64,000 bases of DNA from Nocardioides oceani (GCF_030412965.1 NZ_JAUHJQ010000002.1:310001-374000), one strand, 5' to 3'. Positions 8,964-18,162 are shown, counted from the stretch's first letter. Made by a program: numbers and translations. Notes: generated by a model from the sequence alone, not told the origin.

Positions 8964-9377
8964 ATGACGCAGCGCACCCTCGTCCTCCTCAAGCCCGACA
9001 CCGTCCGCCGCGGCCTGGTCGGCGAGGTCCTCTCCCGCTTCGAGGCCAAGGGGCTCTCGATCGTGGCCATGGAGCTGCGCCACATCGACGGCGCCAAGGC
9101 CGACGAGCACTACGCCGAGCACGTCGAGCGCGACTTCTACCCGCCGCTGCGCGACTTCGTCACCAGCGGCCCGCTCGTCGCGCTCGTGCTCGAGGGCGAC
9201 GAGGCGATCGAGGTCGTCCGCGCCCTCAACGGCGCCACCGACGGCCGCAAGGCCGCCCCCGGCACCATCCGCGGCGACCACTCGCTCTCCAACCGCGAGA
9301 ACCTCGTCCACGGCTCCGACTCGCCCGAGTCCGCCGCCCGGGAGATCGCCATCTGGTTCCCGCAGCTGGCTCTCTGA
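8964..9377 (+). CDS. ndk: Nucleoside diphosphate kinase
   Basis: A 137-residue enzyme that transfers the gamma-phosphate from NTPs to NDPs through a phosphohistidine. The start is TLVLLKPDTVRRGLVGEV; the nucleotide-binding ATDGRKAAPGTIRGD and active-site NLVHGSDS are present, with the catalytic histidine at residue 116. Length is typical. It lies in the conserved folC-DUF4233-ndk cluster. A hairpin at 9416-9441 probably ends its transcript. Confidence 0.97.
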   Translation: MTQRTLVLLKPDTVRRGLVGEVLSRFEAKGLSIVAMELRHIDGAKADEHYAEHVERDFYPPLRDFVTSGPLVALVLEGDEAIEVVRALNGATDGRKAAPGTIRGDHSLSNRENLVHGSDSPESAAREIAIWFPQLAL

Positions 9378-9387
9378 GCCTCGCAAG

Positions 9388-9407
9388 ATCCCAAGTTGAC
9401 TTGGGAT
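9388..9407. promoter_or_regulatory. Perfect 20-bp inverted repeat between ndk and mreB
   Basis: Arms ATCCCAAGT (9388-9396) and ACTTGGGAT (9399-9407) with a 2-bp centre. It is AT-richer than its surroundings and flanked by direct repeats GCCTCGC (9378-9384 and 9414-9420). The 2-bp centre fits a dimeric repressor site better than an RNA hairpin. Confidence 0.5.
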
Positions 9408-9415
9408 GTTGAAGC

Positions 9416-9441
9416 CTCGCGGCCGTTGCGATGGCCGCGAG
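9416..9441 (+). terminator. Candidate ndk terminator hairpin
   Basis: Perfect 9-bp stem (CTCGCGGCC / GGCCGCGAG) with an 8-nt loop, 38 bp after the ndk stop. The remaining sequence up to mreB (9442-9651) shows only a possible TACGCT -10 box at 9552-9557. Confidence 0.5.
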
Positions 9442-9651
9442 TCGTCAGGGATGGCCGCGGAGTGGGACGAACGTCGCCACGCCAGCCCCACGAACCACAG
9501 GTGACACACCGGCTCGCGGCGTGCCTCCCGGAGAGGGCGGCGTGGTGTCCTTACGCTCCCGGTGGGCGCAGCGGCAGGCTTCACGCAAGCGGATGAGGTA
9601 CGCCGGGCGCCCGGACTTCCCCGGACGCGACGGACCTGCGAGGCACCAGGC

Positions 9652-10680
9652 ATGGCGAACAGCTTCATCGGCCGCGACATGGCCGTGGACCTCGGCACCG
9701 CCAACACCCTCGTCTACGTGCGGGGCAAGGGGGTGCTGCTCGACGAGCCCAGCGTGGTCGCGATGAATGTCTCGACCGGCGAGGTGCTGGCGGTCGGCCA
9801 CGAGGCCAAGCGCATGATCGGCCGCACCCCGGACGGGATCGCCGCGATCCGCCCGCTGAAGGACGGCGTGATCGCCGACTTCGAGGCGACCGAGCAGATG
9901 CTGCGGTTCTTCATCCAGCAGGTCCACAAGCGCCGGTACTTCGCCAAGCCGCGCATGGTCATCTGCGTGCCCAGCGGCATCACCGCCGTGGAGCAGCGGG
10001 CGGTCAAGGAGGCCGGCTACCAGGCGGGCGCCCGGCGGGTCTACATCGTCGAGGAGCCGATGGCGGCGGCGATCGGCGCGGGCCTGCCGGTGCACCAGGC
10101 CACCGGGAACATGGTGGTCGACGTGGGCGGCGGCACCACCGAGGTCGCGGTCATCTCGCTCGGCGGCATCGTCACGAGCCTGAGCGTCCGCACCGCCGGT
10201 GACGACCTCGACGCCGCGATCGTGGCGTGGATGAAGAAGGAGTACTCCCTCATGCTGGGGGAGCGCACCGCCGAGGAGGTCAAGACGACCCTCGGCTCGG
10301 CCTTCCCGATGTCGCAGGAGCCGGAGGCGGAGATCCGCGGCCGCGACATGATCTCGGGCCTCCCGCGCACCGTCGTGGTGTCCAGCTCCGAGATCCGCCA
10401 GGCGCTCGAGGAGCCGCTGCACGCGATCGTCGACGCGGTCCGCGCGACCCTCGACCAGACCCCGCCGGAGCTCGCGGGCGACATCATGGACCGAGGCATC
10501 GTGCTCACCGGCGGCGGCGCCCTGCTGCGCGGCCTCGACGAGCGGATCCGCCACGAGACCGGCATGCCCGTGCACGTCGCCGAGGAGCCGCTGACCTCGG
10601 TCGCGCTCGGCGCCGGCAAGTGCGTGGAGGAGTTCGAGGCGCTGCAGCAGGTGCTGGTCACCGAGCCGAGGCGGTTCTGA
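9652..10680 (+). CDS. mreB: Rod shape-determining protein MreB
   Basis: A 342-residue bacterial actin that forms membrane-associated filaments and organises the elongation machinery. Phosphate-1 loop DLGTANT, phosphate-2 region VVDVGGGTTEVAVISLGG and adenosine motif GIVLTGGGALLRGLDE are all present. The N-terminus MANSFIGRDMAVDLG is typical. The upstream frame is open to 9562, but ATG 9652 gives the family start. It is the first gene of mreB-mreC-mreD-mrdA-rodA; its stop overlaps the mreC start (TGATG). Confidence 0.97.
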   Translation: MANSFIGRDMAVDLGTANTLVYVRGKGVLLDEPSVVAMNVSTGEVLAVGHEAKRMIGRTPDGIAAIRPLKDGVIADFEATEQMLRFFIQQVHKRRYFAKPRMVICVPSGITAVEQRAVKEAGYQAGARRVYIVEEPMAAAIGAGLPVHQATGNMVVDVGGGTTEVAVISLGGIVTSLSVRTAGDDLDAAIVAWMKKEYSLMLGERTAEEVKTTLGSAFPMSQEPEAEIRGRDMISGLPRTVVVSSSEIRQALEEPLHAIVDAVRATLDQTPPELAGDIMDRGIVLTGGGALLRGLDERIRHETGMPVHVAEEPLTSVALGAGKCVEEFEALQQVLVTEPRRF

Positions 10681-11675
10681 TGGCGGTCCAGCTCTTCGAG
10701 CGGCCGACGCGCCAGCAGCCCGGCACCGGGCCCGGTCAGCCGGGCCGGGGCAACCGCCCGCGCGAGCGCCGCTGGCGGGTCACCGAGCGGCTGGAGGAGC
10801 GCGGCCGGCCGTCGCGCTCGCTGGTGGTGGCGCTGGTGCTGGCCTGCCTGAGCCTGATCACGCTGGACTCCGCCACGGGCGAGGACTCGCCGGTCGAGCC
10901 GGTGCGCCGGGTCGTCGGCGAGGTGTTCGGCCCGGTCGAGGTCGGCGCGGCCGCCGTCGTACGCCCCTTCGTCGCGGTGCCCGACTGGTTCCGCACCCAC
11001 GGTGACCTGCGCGGGGACATCGGCGAGCTGGAGGCGGAGAACGCGCGGCTGCGTGCCGAGGTCAACAGTGCCGACTACGACCGCAACCGGCTCGCGGAGT
11101 ACGACGGGCTGACGGCCGCGGCCGGCGACCTGGGCTACTCGCTGGTGCCCGCGCGGGTGGTCGGGCTCGGCCCGGCCCAGTCCTTCTCGAGCACCGTCAC
11201 CATCGACGCCGGCTCCCAGTCGGGCCTGCGCCCGGACATGACGGTCCTCAACAACGACGGCCTCGTCGGCCGCGTCGTCCGCGTCACGCGCACCACCGCG
11301 ACCGTCCTGCTCATCGTCGACCCCGACTCGGTCGTCGGCGGCCGCGTGGGCTCCTCGATGGAGCTCGGCTCGGTCAGGGGCCGTGGCCAGCTCGGCTCGA
11401 CCGGCCGCCTGGACCTCGAGCTCATCGACGAGTCCGACGTGCCGCGCCAGGACGACGCCGTCGTCACCTGGGGGAGCGAGGGCGGCGCGCCGTACGTCTC
11501 CGGGGTCCCCATCGGCCGGGTCACCGCCGTCTACTCCAGCCTGCGGGAGACCGCCCAGCGCGCGGTGATCGAGCCGTACGTCGACTTCGCCGCCCTCGAC
11601 GTCGTCGGCGTCGTCGTGCCCTCGGGCACCGCCAGCGACCGCGCGGTCATCGAGGCCGACGGGAGCGTGCGGTGA
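10680..11675 (+). CDS. mreC: Rod shape-determining protein MreC
   Basis: A 331-residue bitopic scaffold. A basic, proline-rich cytoplasmic N-terminus of about 50 residues precedes a single membrane segment (SLVVALVLACLSLITLD), a coiled-coil (GDIGELEAENARLRAEVNSAD) and the periplasmic double beta-barrel core with DAGSQSGLRPDMTVLNNDGLVGRV. It links MreB to PBP2 and RodA. ATG 10680 shares one base with the mreB stop, and its own stop overlaps the mreD start by 4 bp. Confidence 0.94.
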   Translation: MAVQLFERPTRQQPGTGPGQPGRGNRPRERRWRVTERLEERGRPSRSLVVALVLACLSLITLDSATGEDSPVEPVRRVVGEVFGPVEVGAAAVVRPFVAVPDWFRTHGDLRGDIGELEAENARLRAEVNSADYDRNRLAEYDGLTAAAGDLGYSLVPARVVGLGPAQSFSSTVTIDAGSQSGLRPDMTVLNNDGLVGRVVRVTRTTATVLLIVDPDSVVGGRVGSSMELGSVRGRGQLGSTGRLDLELIDESDVPRQDDAVVTWGSEGGAPYVSGVPIGRVTAVYSSLRETAQRAVIEPYVDFAALDVVGVVVPSGTASDRAVIEADGSVR

Positions 11676-12184
11676 ACCCCGCGCGCGCCGCCCTCACCGT
11701 CGCGGCCGTCGCCGTCGCGCTCGTGCTGCAGGTCAGCGTCTTCCCCCACGTCGCCTGGGAGGGCGTCGTCCCCAACCTCGTGCTGCTCGTGGTGGTCGCG
11801 ACCGGCCTGGTCCGCGGCGCCCAGCCGGCGATGCTGCTCGGCTTCGTCGCCGGCGTCCTCCTCGACCTCGCGCCGCCCGCCGACCACGTCGCGGGCCGCT
11901 GGGCGCTGGCCCTCGTCGTCGTGGGGTACGTCGCCGGGCGGGTGCGCCAGGACGTCCGGCCCACCGTCGGGTCGGTCGTCGCCACCGTCGCGGCCTCGTC
12001 CTTCGTCGGCACCTCCGTCTTCGCGCTGACCGGGATCGTCCTGCGCGACCCCGCCCTCGGCGTCGGCGAGGTGCTGCAGGTGATCGCGATCGGCGTGCTC
12101 TGGGACGTCGTGCTCACCCCCTTCGTGCTGCCGGTGGTCATGGGCGCCTTCCGCCGCCTCGAGCCGGCCCGGGCCACCGCATGA
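11672..12184 (+). CDS. mreD: Rod shape-determining protein MreD
   Basis: A 170-residue polytopic membrane protein with about five hydrophobic helices and the conserved P-N-L-V-L-L-V-V-V and G-F-V-A-G-V-L-L-D-L segments. It completes the MreBCD complex. GTG 11672 overlaps the mreC stop (GTGA), and its stop overlaps the mrdA ATG, so translation is coupled through the operon. Confidence 0.93.
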   Translation: MNPARAALTVAAVAVALVLQVSVFPHVAWEGVVPNLVLLVVVATGLVRGAQPAMLLGFVAGVLLDLAPPADHVAGRWALALVVVGYVAGRVRQDVRPTVGSVVATVAASSFVGTSVFALTGIVLRDPALGVGEVLQVIAIGVLWDVVLTPFVLPVVMGAFRRLEPARATA

Positions 12185-14316
12185 GCGCTGCGGAGGCGGC
12201 CAGTCGTCGCAGCCGGCTGCGACTGGTCGTGGTGCAGGCCCTGGTGTTCTCGCTGTTCGCGACGCTGTTCGCGCGGCTGTACTACCTGCAGGTGGTCAGC
12301 GGGGAGGAGTACACCGCGCAGGCGGCCAACCAGTCGGTCCGCGACATCGTGGTCCAGCCGCAACGCGGCCTGATCGTCGACGACATGGGCCGCCCGCTGG
12401 TCACCAACCGCACGGCCTGGGTGGTCTCGGTCGACCGGAGCATGCTCGCGAAGATGGACGCCGGCCAGCAGGACAAGCTCGTCGAGCGGGTCGCCCAGGT
12501 CACCGGCGTGCGGCTCGCGATGGTCCGCAAGCGCCTGGTCACCTGCGGCGAGGAGGGCAGCGTCACCGGCGCGTGCTGGAACGGCTCGCCCTACCAGCCG
12601 GTGCCGGTCGCCACCGACGTCGAGCAGGCGGTCGCGCTGCGCATCCTCGAGCAGCCCGAGGACTTCCCGGCGGTCATCGCCGAGCAGCAGACGGTCCGCA
12701 ACTACCCGCGCCCCTACGGCGTGAACCTCGCCCACGTGCTGGGCTACCTCAGCCCGATCACCGAGGACGAGCTGGAGTCGGCCGAGGAGGACGGCGACGA
12801 GTCGGTCAACGGCGCGTCGTCGGTCGGTCGCGCCGGCGTGGAGAAGCAGTACGACGCGTGGCTGCGCGGCATGCCCGGCTACCGCAGCGTCGCGGTCGAC
12901 TCGATGGGCCGGGTGCTCGGCGACGACGGCGAGGTCGAGGCCACGCCGGGCGCCACCCTGGTGACCTCCATCGACGCCCGCGTCCAGGGCCTGGTGGAGA
13001 AGGAGCTGGCCACCACGCTGCAGCAGGCGCGGACCGAGGTCGACACCGTCACGGGCCGCCGCTACGAGGCCGACTCGGGCGCGGTCGTGGTGCTGGAGGC
13101 CGACACCGGCCGGGTCGTGGCGATGGCCAGCCAGCCGACGTACGACCCGGGCGTGTGGGTGGGCGGCATCACCAAGAAGCAGCTCGCCCACCTCTACTCC
13201 GAGGCCGCGGGCACGCCGCTGCTCGGCCGCGCGACGCAGGGCCAGTTCGCCCCCGGCTCGACGTGGAAGCCGTTCATGACGGCCGGCGCGCTGACCAACG
13301 GCTACAGCCAGGACACCCGCCTGGCCTGCTCGTCGGGCTTCCAGGTCGGCAACCGCGTGTTCAAGAACTACGAGTCCGGCGCCTACGGCTACATCGGCTT
13401 CGACAAGGCGCTCGAGGTCTCCTGCAACACCTTCTTCTACCGGATCGGCTACGACTACTGGCGCCGGCTCGGGTCCGACGTCGACGACGTCGACGCGCGC
13501 GACCCGCTGGTCGAGGAGGCGAAGGTCTTCGGCTTCGGCGACGAGACCGGCATCGACCTCCCCGGCGAGGCGCCGGGCCGGATCGCGGACCGGACGTGGA
13601 AGCGCGCCTACTACGAGTCGATGAAGGACTACTACTGCGGCATCGCCGACGCGCCGCAGGACGCCGAGACCTCCGACTTCGTCTACCGGTTCGCCCGCGA
13701 GTTCTGCATCGAGGGGTTCGCCTACCGCGCCGGCGACGCGGTCAACTTCGCCATCGGCCAGGGCGACACCATCGTCACGCCGCTCCAGCTGGCCCGGGCG
13801 TACGCCGCGCTGGCCAACGGCGGCACGCTGTGGGCGCCCCGCGTCGGCAAGGCGATCGTCGACCCGAGCGGCCGGACCATCCGCGAGATCGAGCCCAAGA
13901 AGGTCGGCTCGGTGGACCTGCCGAAGTCCGTCCTGTCCTACATCGACACCGCCCTCCAGGGCGTCAGCAGCCGCGGGACCATGGCCTGGAAGCTGCCCGG
14001 CTTCCCGCTCGAGCAGGTGACGATCCGGTCCAAGACCGGCTCCGCGGAGGTCTACGGCAAGCAGTCGACCTCCTGGGTCGCGTCCTACACCGACGACTAC
14101 GTCGTGGTGATGATGGTCAGCCAGGGCGGCACCGGCTCGGGTCGCAACGGCGACTCGATCCGCCGCATCTACGAGGCGTTGTACGGCGTCGAGGGCTCCA
14201 CCGTCGACCCGCGCAAGGCCTACATCCCCGGCACCGAGCCGCCCGCCGGGCTGCCCACGTTCACCGCCGACGGCTCGATCCTGCCGCCCGGCCGTGGAGA
14301 GCAGGAGGACCGGTGA
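12181..14316 (+). CDS. mrdA: Penicillin-binding protein 2 (peptidoglycan transpeptidase)
   Basis: A 711-residue class B PBP that crosslinks lateral-wall peptidoglycan with RodA. A short cytoplasmic N-terminus and one membrane segment (VVVQALVFSLFATLFARLYY) precede the dimerisation domain with RGLIVDDMGRPL. The transpeptidase domain carries SxxK as STWK (Ser360-Lys363), SxN as SCN (414-416) and KTG (618-620). A segment with several cysteines (CGEEGSVTGACW; later DYYCGIAD and REFCIEG) may form extracellular disulfides. It overlaps mreD and rodA by 4 bp each. Confidence 0.95.
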   Translation: MSAAEAASRRSRLRLVVVQALVFSLFATLFARLYYLQVVSGEEYTAQAANQSVRDIVVQPQRGLIVDDMGRPLVTNRTAWVVSVDRSMLAKMDAGQQDKLVERVAQVTGVRLAMVRKRLVTCGEEGSVTGACWNGSPYQPVPVATDVEQAVALRILEQPEDFPAVIAEQQTVRNYPRPYGVNLAHVLGYLSPITEDELESAEEDGDESVNGASSVGRAGVEKQYDAWLRGMPGYRSVAVDSMGRVLGDDGEVEATPGATLVTSIDARVQGLVEKELATTLQQARTEVDTVTGRRYEADSGAVVVLEADTGRVVAMASQPTYDPGVWVGGITKKQLAHLYSEAAGTPLLGRATQGQFAPGSTWKPFMTAGALTNGYSQDTRLACSSGFQVGNRVFKNYESGAYGYIGFDKALEVSCNTFFYRIGYDYWRRLGSDVDDVDARDPLVEEAKVFGFGDETGIDLPGEAPGRIADRTWKRAYYESMKDYYCGIADAPQDAETSDFVYRFAREFCIEGFAYRAGDAVNFAIGQGDTIVTPLQLARAYAALANGGTLWAPRVGKAIVDPSGRTIREIEPKKVGSVDLPKSVLSYIDTALQGVSSRGTMAWKLPGFPLEQVTIRSKTGSAEVYGKQSTSWVASYTDDYVVVMMVSQGGTGSGRNGDSIRRIYEALYGVEGSTVDPRKAYIPGTEPPAGLPTFTADGSILPPGRGEQEDR

Positions 14317-15551
14317 CCGTCACCCGCCTGAGCCCGCGCGTGCCCGTCCGGCCCGCGACCCGGGCAGCGGCCCGCACCGGCGCCGGCTCCCGGCTCGGCA
14401 CGACCGTCCGCGCGCCCGGCCTGGACTGGTGGCTCGCCGGCGCGGTCGCCGCGCTCCTCGTGCTCGGCACGCTGCTCGTCTGGTCGGCCACCTCGGCGCG
14501 TGACTCGCTCACGGGCGGCGACTCCACGGCGTACCTCTCCAAGCAGGTGACCAACCTGGCCATCGGCGTCGTGCTGATGGTGCTGGTGATGGCCACCGAC
14601 CACCGGTGGGTGCGGATCGTCGCGCCGCTGGTCTACCTCGGCTCGGTGGTCGGCCTGGGGCTGGTGCTCTCGCCGCTCGGGTCGACGATCAACGGCTCGC
14701 GGTCGTGGATCGACCTCGGGGGCATGTCCATCCAGCCCTCGGAGTTCGCCAAGCTGGCCGTGGTGATCGGCATGGCGCTCGTCGTCGCCGAGCGCGCGGA
14801 GGGGCGGTGGCGGGCCCGGGTCGGCGCGGGCGAGGTGGTCGGCATGCTGGCGATCGCCGCGGTGCCGGCGGCGCTGATCATGCTGCAGCCCGACCTCGGC
14901 ACGATGCTCGTCCTCTCGGCCACCGTCTTCGGCGTGCTCGCGGTCTCCGGCGCGCCGCGCCGCTGGCTGGTGCTGCTCGTCGGCGGCGGCGTGACCGCGG
15001 CGGTCGCGGCAGTTGCTGCGGGTGCGCTCAAGCAGTACCAGCTCGACCGGTTCTTCGCCTTCGTCAACCCCGACCTCGACCCCCGCGGCGCCGGCTACAA
15101 CGTCGAGCAGGCGCGGATCGCGGTCGGCAACGGCGGGCTGTTCGGCCAGGGGCTCTTCGACGGCTCCCAGACCCGCTCGGGGTTCGTGCCCGAGCAGCAC
15201 ACCGACTTCATCTTCACCGTCGCCGGCGAGGAGCTCGGCCTGCTCGGCGCCGGCGTGCTCATCGGCCTGCTCGTCGTGGTGCTCTGGCGGGCGCTCGTCA
15301 TCGCGGCCCGCACCGACGACGTCTTCGGCCGCGTCGCCGCCGCCGGCATCGCCTGCTGGTTCGGGTTCCAGGCGTTCCAGAACATCGGCATGTGCCTGGG
15401 GATCATGCCGGTCACCGGCGTCCCGCTGCCGTTCGTGTCCTACGGCGGGTCCTCGATGTTCGCCAGCCTGCTCGCCGTGGGCCTGCTGCAGAACATCCAC
15501 CTGCGCGCCACCGCGCCCGCCGCCACGCGCGCCAGCCTGCTCGGCCGCTGA
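14313..15551 (+). CDS. rodA: Peptidoglycan glycosyltransferase RodA (SEDS family)
   Basis: A 412-residue SEDS polymerase that extends glycan strands from lipid II in the elongasome. It has about ten membrane helices, the signature INGSRSWIDLGGMSIQPSEF-AKL, the QPDLGTM motif, the extracellular catalytic region RGAGYNVEQARIAVGNGGLFGQG, VPEQHTDFIFTVAGEELG and the C-terminal PFVSYGGSSM. Start GTG 14313 overlaps the mrdA stop by 4 bp. It is the last gene of the mre operon. Confidence 0.95.
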   Translation: MTVTRLSPRVPVRPATRAAARTGAGSRLGTTVRAPGLDWWLAGAVAALLVLGTLLVWSATSARDSLTGGDSTAYLSKQVTNLAIGVVLMVLVMATDHRWVRIVAPLVYLGSVVGLGLVLSPLGSTINGSRSWIDLGGMSIQPSEFAKLAVVIGMALVVAERAEGRWRARVGAGEVVGMLAIAAVPAALIMLQPDLGTMLVLSATVFGVLAVSGAPRRWLVLLVGGGVTAAVAAVAAGALKQYQLDRFFAFVNPDLDPRGAGYNVEQARIAVGNGGLFGQGLFDGSQTRSGFVPEQHTDFIFTVAGEELGLLGAGVLIGLLVVVLWRALVIAARTDDVFGRVAAAGIACWFGFQAFQNIGMCLGIMPVTGVPLPFVSYGGSSMFASLLAVGLLQNIHLRATAPAATRASLLGR

Positions 15552-15597
15552 CGCCCCGGCGCAGTCGGGCGATCTCGTCGTCGGTGGCTATTCACAC

Positions 15598-15616
15598 GGT
15601 GTATACACCTGGTGTA
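15598..15616. promoter_or_regulatory. Overlapping palindromes, probable PadR autoregulatory operator
   Basis: Three alternating half-sites GGTGTA (15598-15603), TACACC (15604-15609) and GGTGTA (15611-15616) form two overlapping perfect palindromes, 10 bp upstream of the PadR start codon. The position suits autorepression of the padR-ABC operon. Confidence 0.65.
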
Positions 15617-15626
15617 GACATGACCC

Positions 15627-16163
15627 ATGTCCCTGGCCACGGTCCTGCTCGGCGTCCTCGCTGACGGTCCCGCGCACGGCTACGACCTCAAGCGCGGGCA
15701 CGACGAGCGCTTCCCCTCCGCCCGCCCGCTGGCCTACGGCCAGGTCTACGCCACGCTCGCGCGGCTCGAGCGCGACGGCCTCGTCGAGACGGCGGGCACC
15801 GAGCGGGGCAGCGGGCCCGACCGCACGACGTACGCCCTGACCGCCGCCGGCCGTGAGGCGCTCGCCGCCTGGCTGGAGCAGGTCGAGCAGCCCGGGCCGT
15901 ACGCCGCCGACGAGCTGGTCCGCAAGACGGTGACCGCCCTGCACGCCGGCGTCGACGCCGGCGCGGTGCTCGGCCGCCAGCGCGCCGCCCACATGGACGC
16001 GATGCGGGTGCTCGTGCGCGAGCGGGACGCCGCCCCCGACGTCGGCGCCCGGATCGCCCTGGACCACACCATCGCCCACCTCGACGCCGACCTGCGCTGG
16101 CTCGACGACGCAAGGGCGCGCGTCGAGCAGGCGACCCGCCCGACCCCCAGGAGCGCCCCATGA
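15627..16163 (+). CDS. PadR-family transcriptional regulator
   Basis: A 178-residue winged-helix repressor. The N-terminal PadR domain (about residues 5-80) shows LLGVLADGPAHGYDLKR and the wing YATLARLERDGLVETAGTERGSGPDRTTYALT. A C-terminal helical dimerisation domain follows (residues 90-165). It heads a three-gene unit with an ABC ATPase and permease, joined by 4-bp overlaps, so it most likely represses this exporter until a toxic ligand binds. Operator-like palindromes lie immediately upstream. Confidence 0.9.
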   Translation: MSLATVLLGVLADGPAHGYDLKRGHDERFPSARPLAYGQVYATLARLERDGLVETAGTERGSGPDRTTYALTAAGREALAAWLEQVEQPGPYAADELVRKTVTALHAGVDAGAVLGRQRAAHMDAMRVLVRERDAAPDVGARIALDHTIAHLDADLRWLDDARARVEQATRPTPRSAP

Positions 16164-16873
16164 CCGACACCGACCCGACCGGCACGAGCGCCACCGCCAC
16201 CCCTCTCGTCAGCGGCCGCGACCTGCACCGGTCCTTCGGGCGCACCGTCGCCCTGCGCGGGGCATCCCTCGACGTCGCCGCGGGCGAGATCGTCGCGGTG
16301 ACCGGCCCGTCGGGCAGCGGCAAGTCGACGCTGCTGCACTGCCTGGCCGGGGTCATCGCCCCGGACGCCGGCACCGTCACCTACCGCGACCACCGGCTCT
16401 CCGACCTCTCCACCGACGCACGCACGCGGCTGCGTCGGCGGGAGGTCGGCCTGGTGCTCCAGTTCGGCCAGCTCGTGCCGGAGCTCACCGCGCTGGAGAA
16501 CGTCGCGCTGCCGCTCCTGCTCGACAAGCGCGGCCGGGCGGAGGCGCAGGCGGCCGCGCTCGACCGGCTCGAGCGGCTCGGCGTGGCCGAGGTGGCGGGG
16601 TCGCGGCCGACCGAGATGTCGGGCGGCCAGGCGCAGCGCGTGGCGATCGCCCGCGCGCTGGTGACCGAGCCGGCCGTGGTCTTCGCCGACGAGCCCACCG
16701 GGGCGCTCGACACGCTGGCGGGCGAGCAGGCGCTCGCCGCCCTCGTGGGGGCCGTCGAGGAGAACGGCTGCGCCTTGGTGCTGGTCACCCATGACAACCG
16801 GGTCGCCGCGGCGGCCCACCGCGAGGTCGAGCTGCGCGACGGCGCCACCGCTGCGGCGGAGGTGCGGAGGTGA
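16160..16873 (+). CDS. ABC transporter ATP-binding protein (MacB/LolD type)
   Basis: A 237-residue ATPase subunit with Walker A GPSGSGKST, Q-loop (VLQFGQLVPELTALENVALP), signature SGGQAQRVAIARAL, Walker B VVFADEPTGALD and the H-loop in LVTHDN. The sequence is typical of ATPases that pair with FtsX-like permeases for drug or lipid export. It is coupled upstream to padR and downstream to the permease by 4-bp overlaps. Confidence 0.92.
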   Translation: MTDTDPTGTSATATPLVSGRDLHRSFGRTVALRGASLDVAAGEIVAVTGPSGSGKSTLLHCLAGVIAPDAGTVTYRDHRLSDLSTDARTRLRRREVGLVLQFGQLVPELTALENVALPLLLDKRGRAEAQAAALDRLERLGVAEVAGSRPTEMSGGQAQRVAIARALVTEPAVVFADEPTGALDTLAGEQALAALVGAVEENGCALVLVTHDNRVAAAAHREVELRDGATAAAEVRR

Positions 16874-18162
16874 GGCGGCTCGGGCTCGTCCTGCTGCTGG
16901 CCGGCGGTCGCGGCCGGCTCGCGCTGGTCGTCGGCGCGACGGCCGCGACGACGGCGCTGCTCCTCGCGGCTGCGTCGGTCGTCGAGCTGCCGCGCACCCA
17001 CCTCGGCACCGGCCGCGGCGGAGCGATCGGCGTGGTCGCCGACCCCGGCACGCGACCCGGCGTCGTGCTCGCGCTGCTGCTGATGACCGTCCCCCTGCTG
17101 CTCCTGCTCGACCAGGCGGTGCGCCTCGGGTCGACCTCGCGGCTGCGTCGCACCGAGGCGCTGCGCGTGGCCGGCGCGACCGGGGGCGACCTGCGCCGCT
17201 GGGGCTCGCTCGAGGTCGGGGCGCCCGCGGCGGTCGGCGCGCTGCTCGGGCTCCCGTGCTGGCTGGTCCTCCACGCGGCGCTCCGCGCGGGGCGGGGCGA
17301 CCGCGGCGCGCTCCTGCCCGAGGGAGCCGGCCCCGGGTGGTGGACCCTCCTCGTGCTGGCCGCCGTGGCGGCGTACGGCGCCCTCGTCGGGGCTCGGCGC
17401 CCGGCCGGCGCCGGTCGCTCCGAGCCGCGGAGGCGACGCCCGTGGTGGCTCGTGCCGCTCGCCCTGCTCGTCGCCCTGTGGTCCTGGGACGACCTGTTCG
17501 ACTCCGACCTCGGCGTGTTCGCGGTGGTCGTCCTGCTCGTCGCGCTGCTGGGCCTGCTCGCACCGACGGCCGCCGGCCTGGTCGCGCGGCTGCTCGTCCG
17601 CCGCGCCGGCTCGGTGCCCGCGCTGCTCGCCGGCCGCCGCCTCGCCGCGGACCCCGGCCCGGCCGGTCGCGCCGCCGCTGCCGTCGGGGCGGTCGGCCTC
17701 ACGCTCGGCGTCGTCCCCGTCTTCCTCGTCGACCTGCGCGACACCTACGTCGGCAGCGACCGCGACTACTACGAGGTGCCCGCACTGGTCGCCGGCGGCT
17801 GCGCGCTGCTGGCGCTGGCGGTGATCGCGGCGTCGCTCGCGGTCCACTCGACCGAGACCGTGCTCGAGCGGCGCCGGGAGATGGCCACCCTCGTCGCCAC
17901 CGGCGTCCCGCCGCGCGTGGTCAGCGACTCCCAGCGGGTCGAGTGCCTGGCGGTGACCGTGCCGCTGGCGGTGCTGGGCGCGGTCGTCGGCTCGACCGGG
18001 TACGCCTGGCTGACGGTCTCGCTGGACCGGTCGCCCGGGCCGGTCGCGGTGGCGGTCGTGGCCACCGCGGCCGTCAGCGCGCTCGCCTCCTGGCTGGCGA
18101 CGACGGCGCTGCGGCCCTGGGTCCGCGACGCCGTGGACCCGGAGCACCTCCGGACCGCCTGA
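16870..18162 (+). CDS. ABC transporter permease, FtsX-like
   Basis: A 430-residue membrane protein with about eight to ten hydrophobic segments arranged as two FtsX-like halves. Each half has the cytoplasmic coupling pattern after the second helix (RRTEALRVAGATGGDLRRW; RRREMATLVATGVPPRVV). Extracellular loops are short compared with MacB. It forms an exporter with the preceding ATPase. Substrate unknown; PadR control suggests a toxic compound. GTG 16870 overlaps the ATPase stop. Confidence 0.85.
   Translation: MRRLGLVLLLAGGRGRLALVVGATAATTALLLAAASVVELPRTHLGTGRGGAIGVVADPGTRPGVVLALLLMTVPLLLLLDQAVRLGSTSRLRRTEALRVAGATGGDLRRWGSLEVGAPAAVGALLGLPCWLVLHAALRAGRGDRGALLPEGAGPGWWTLLVLAAVAAYGALVGARRPAGAGRSEPRRRRPWWLVPLALLVALWSWDDLFDSDLGVFAVVVLLVALLGLLAPTAAGLVARLLVRRAGSVPALLAGRRLAADPGPAGRAAAAVGAVGLTLGVVPVFLVDLRDTYVGSDRDYYEVPALVAGGCALLALAVIAASLAVHSTETVLERRREMATLVATGVPPRVVSDSQRVECLAVTVPLAVLGAVVGSTGYAWLTVSLDRSPGPVAVAVVATAAVSALASWLATTALRPWVRDAVDPEHLRTA

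Noticed and set aside
9388..9407. Rho-independent terminator
   Set aside because: The dyad has only a 2-bp centre, AT-containing arms and no U-run; the neighbouring 9-bp hairpin fits a terminator better.
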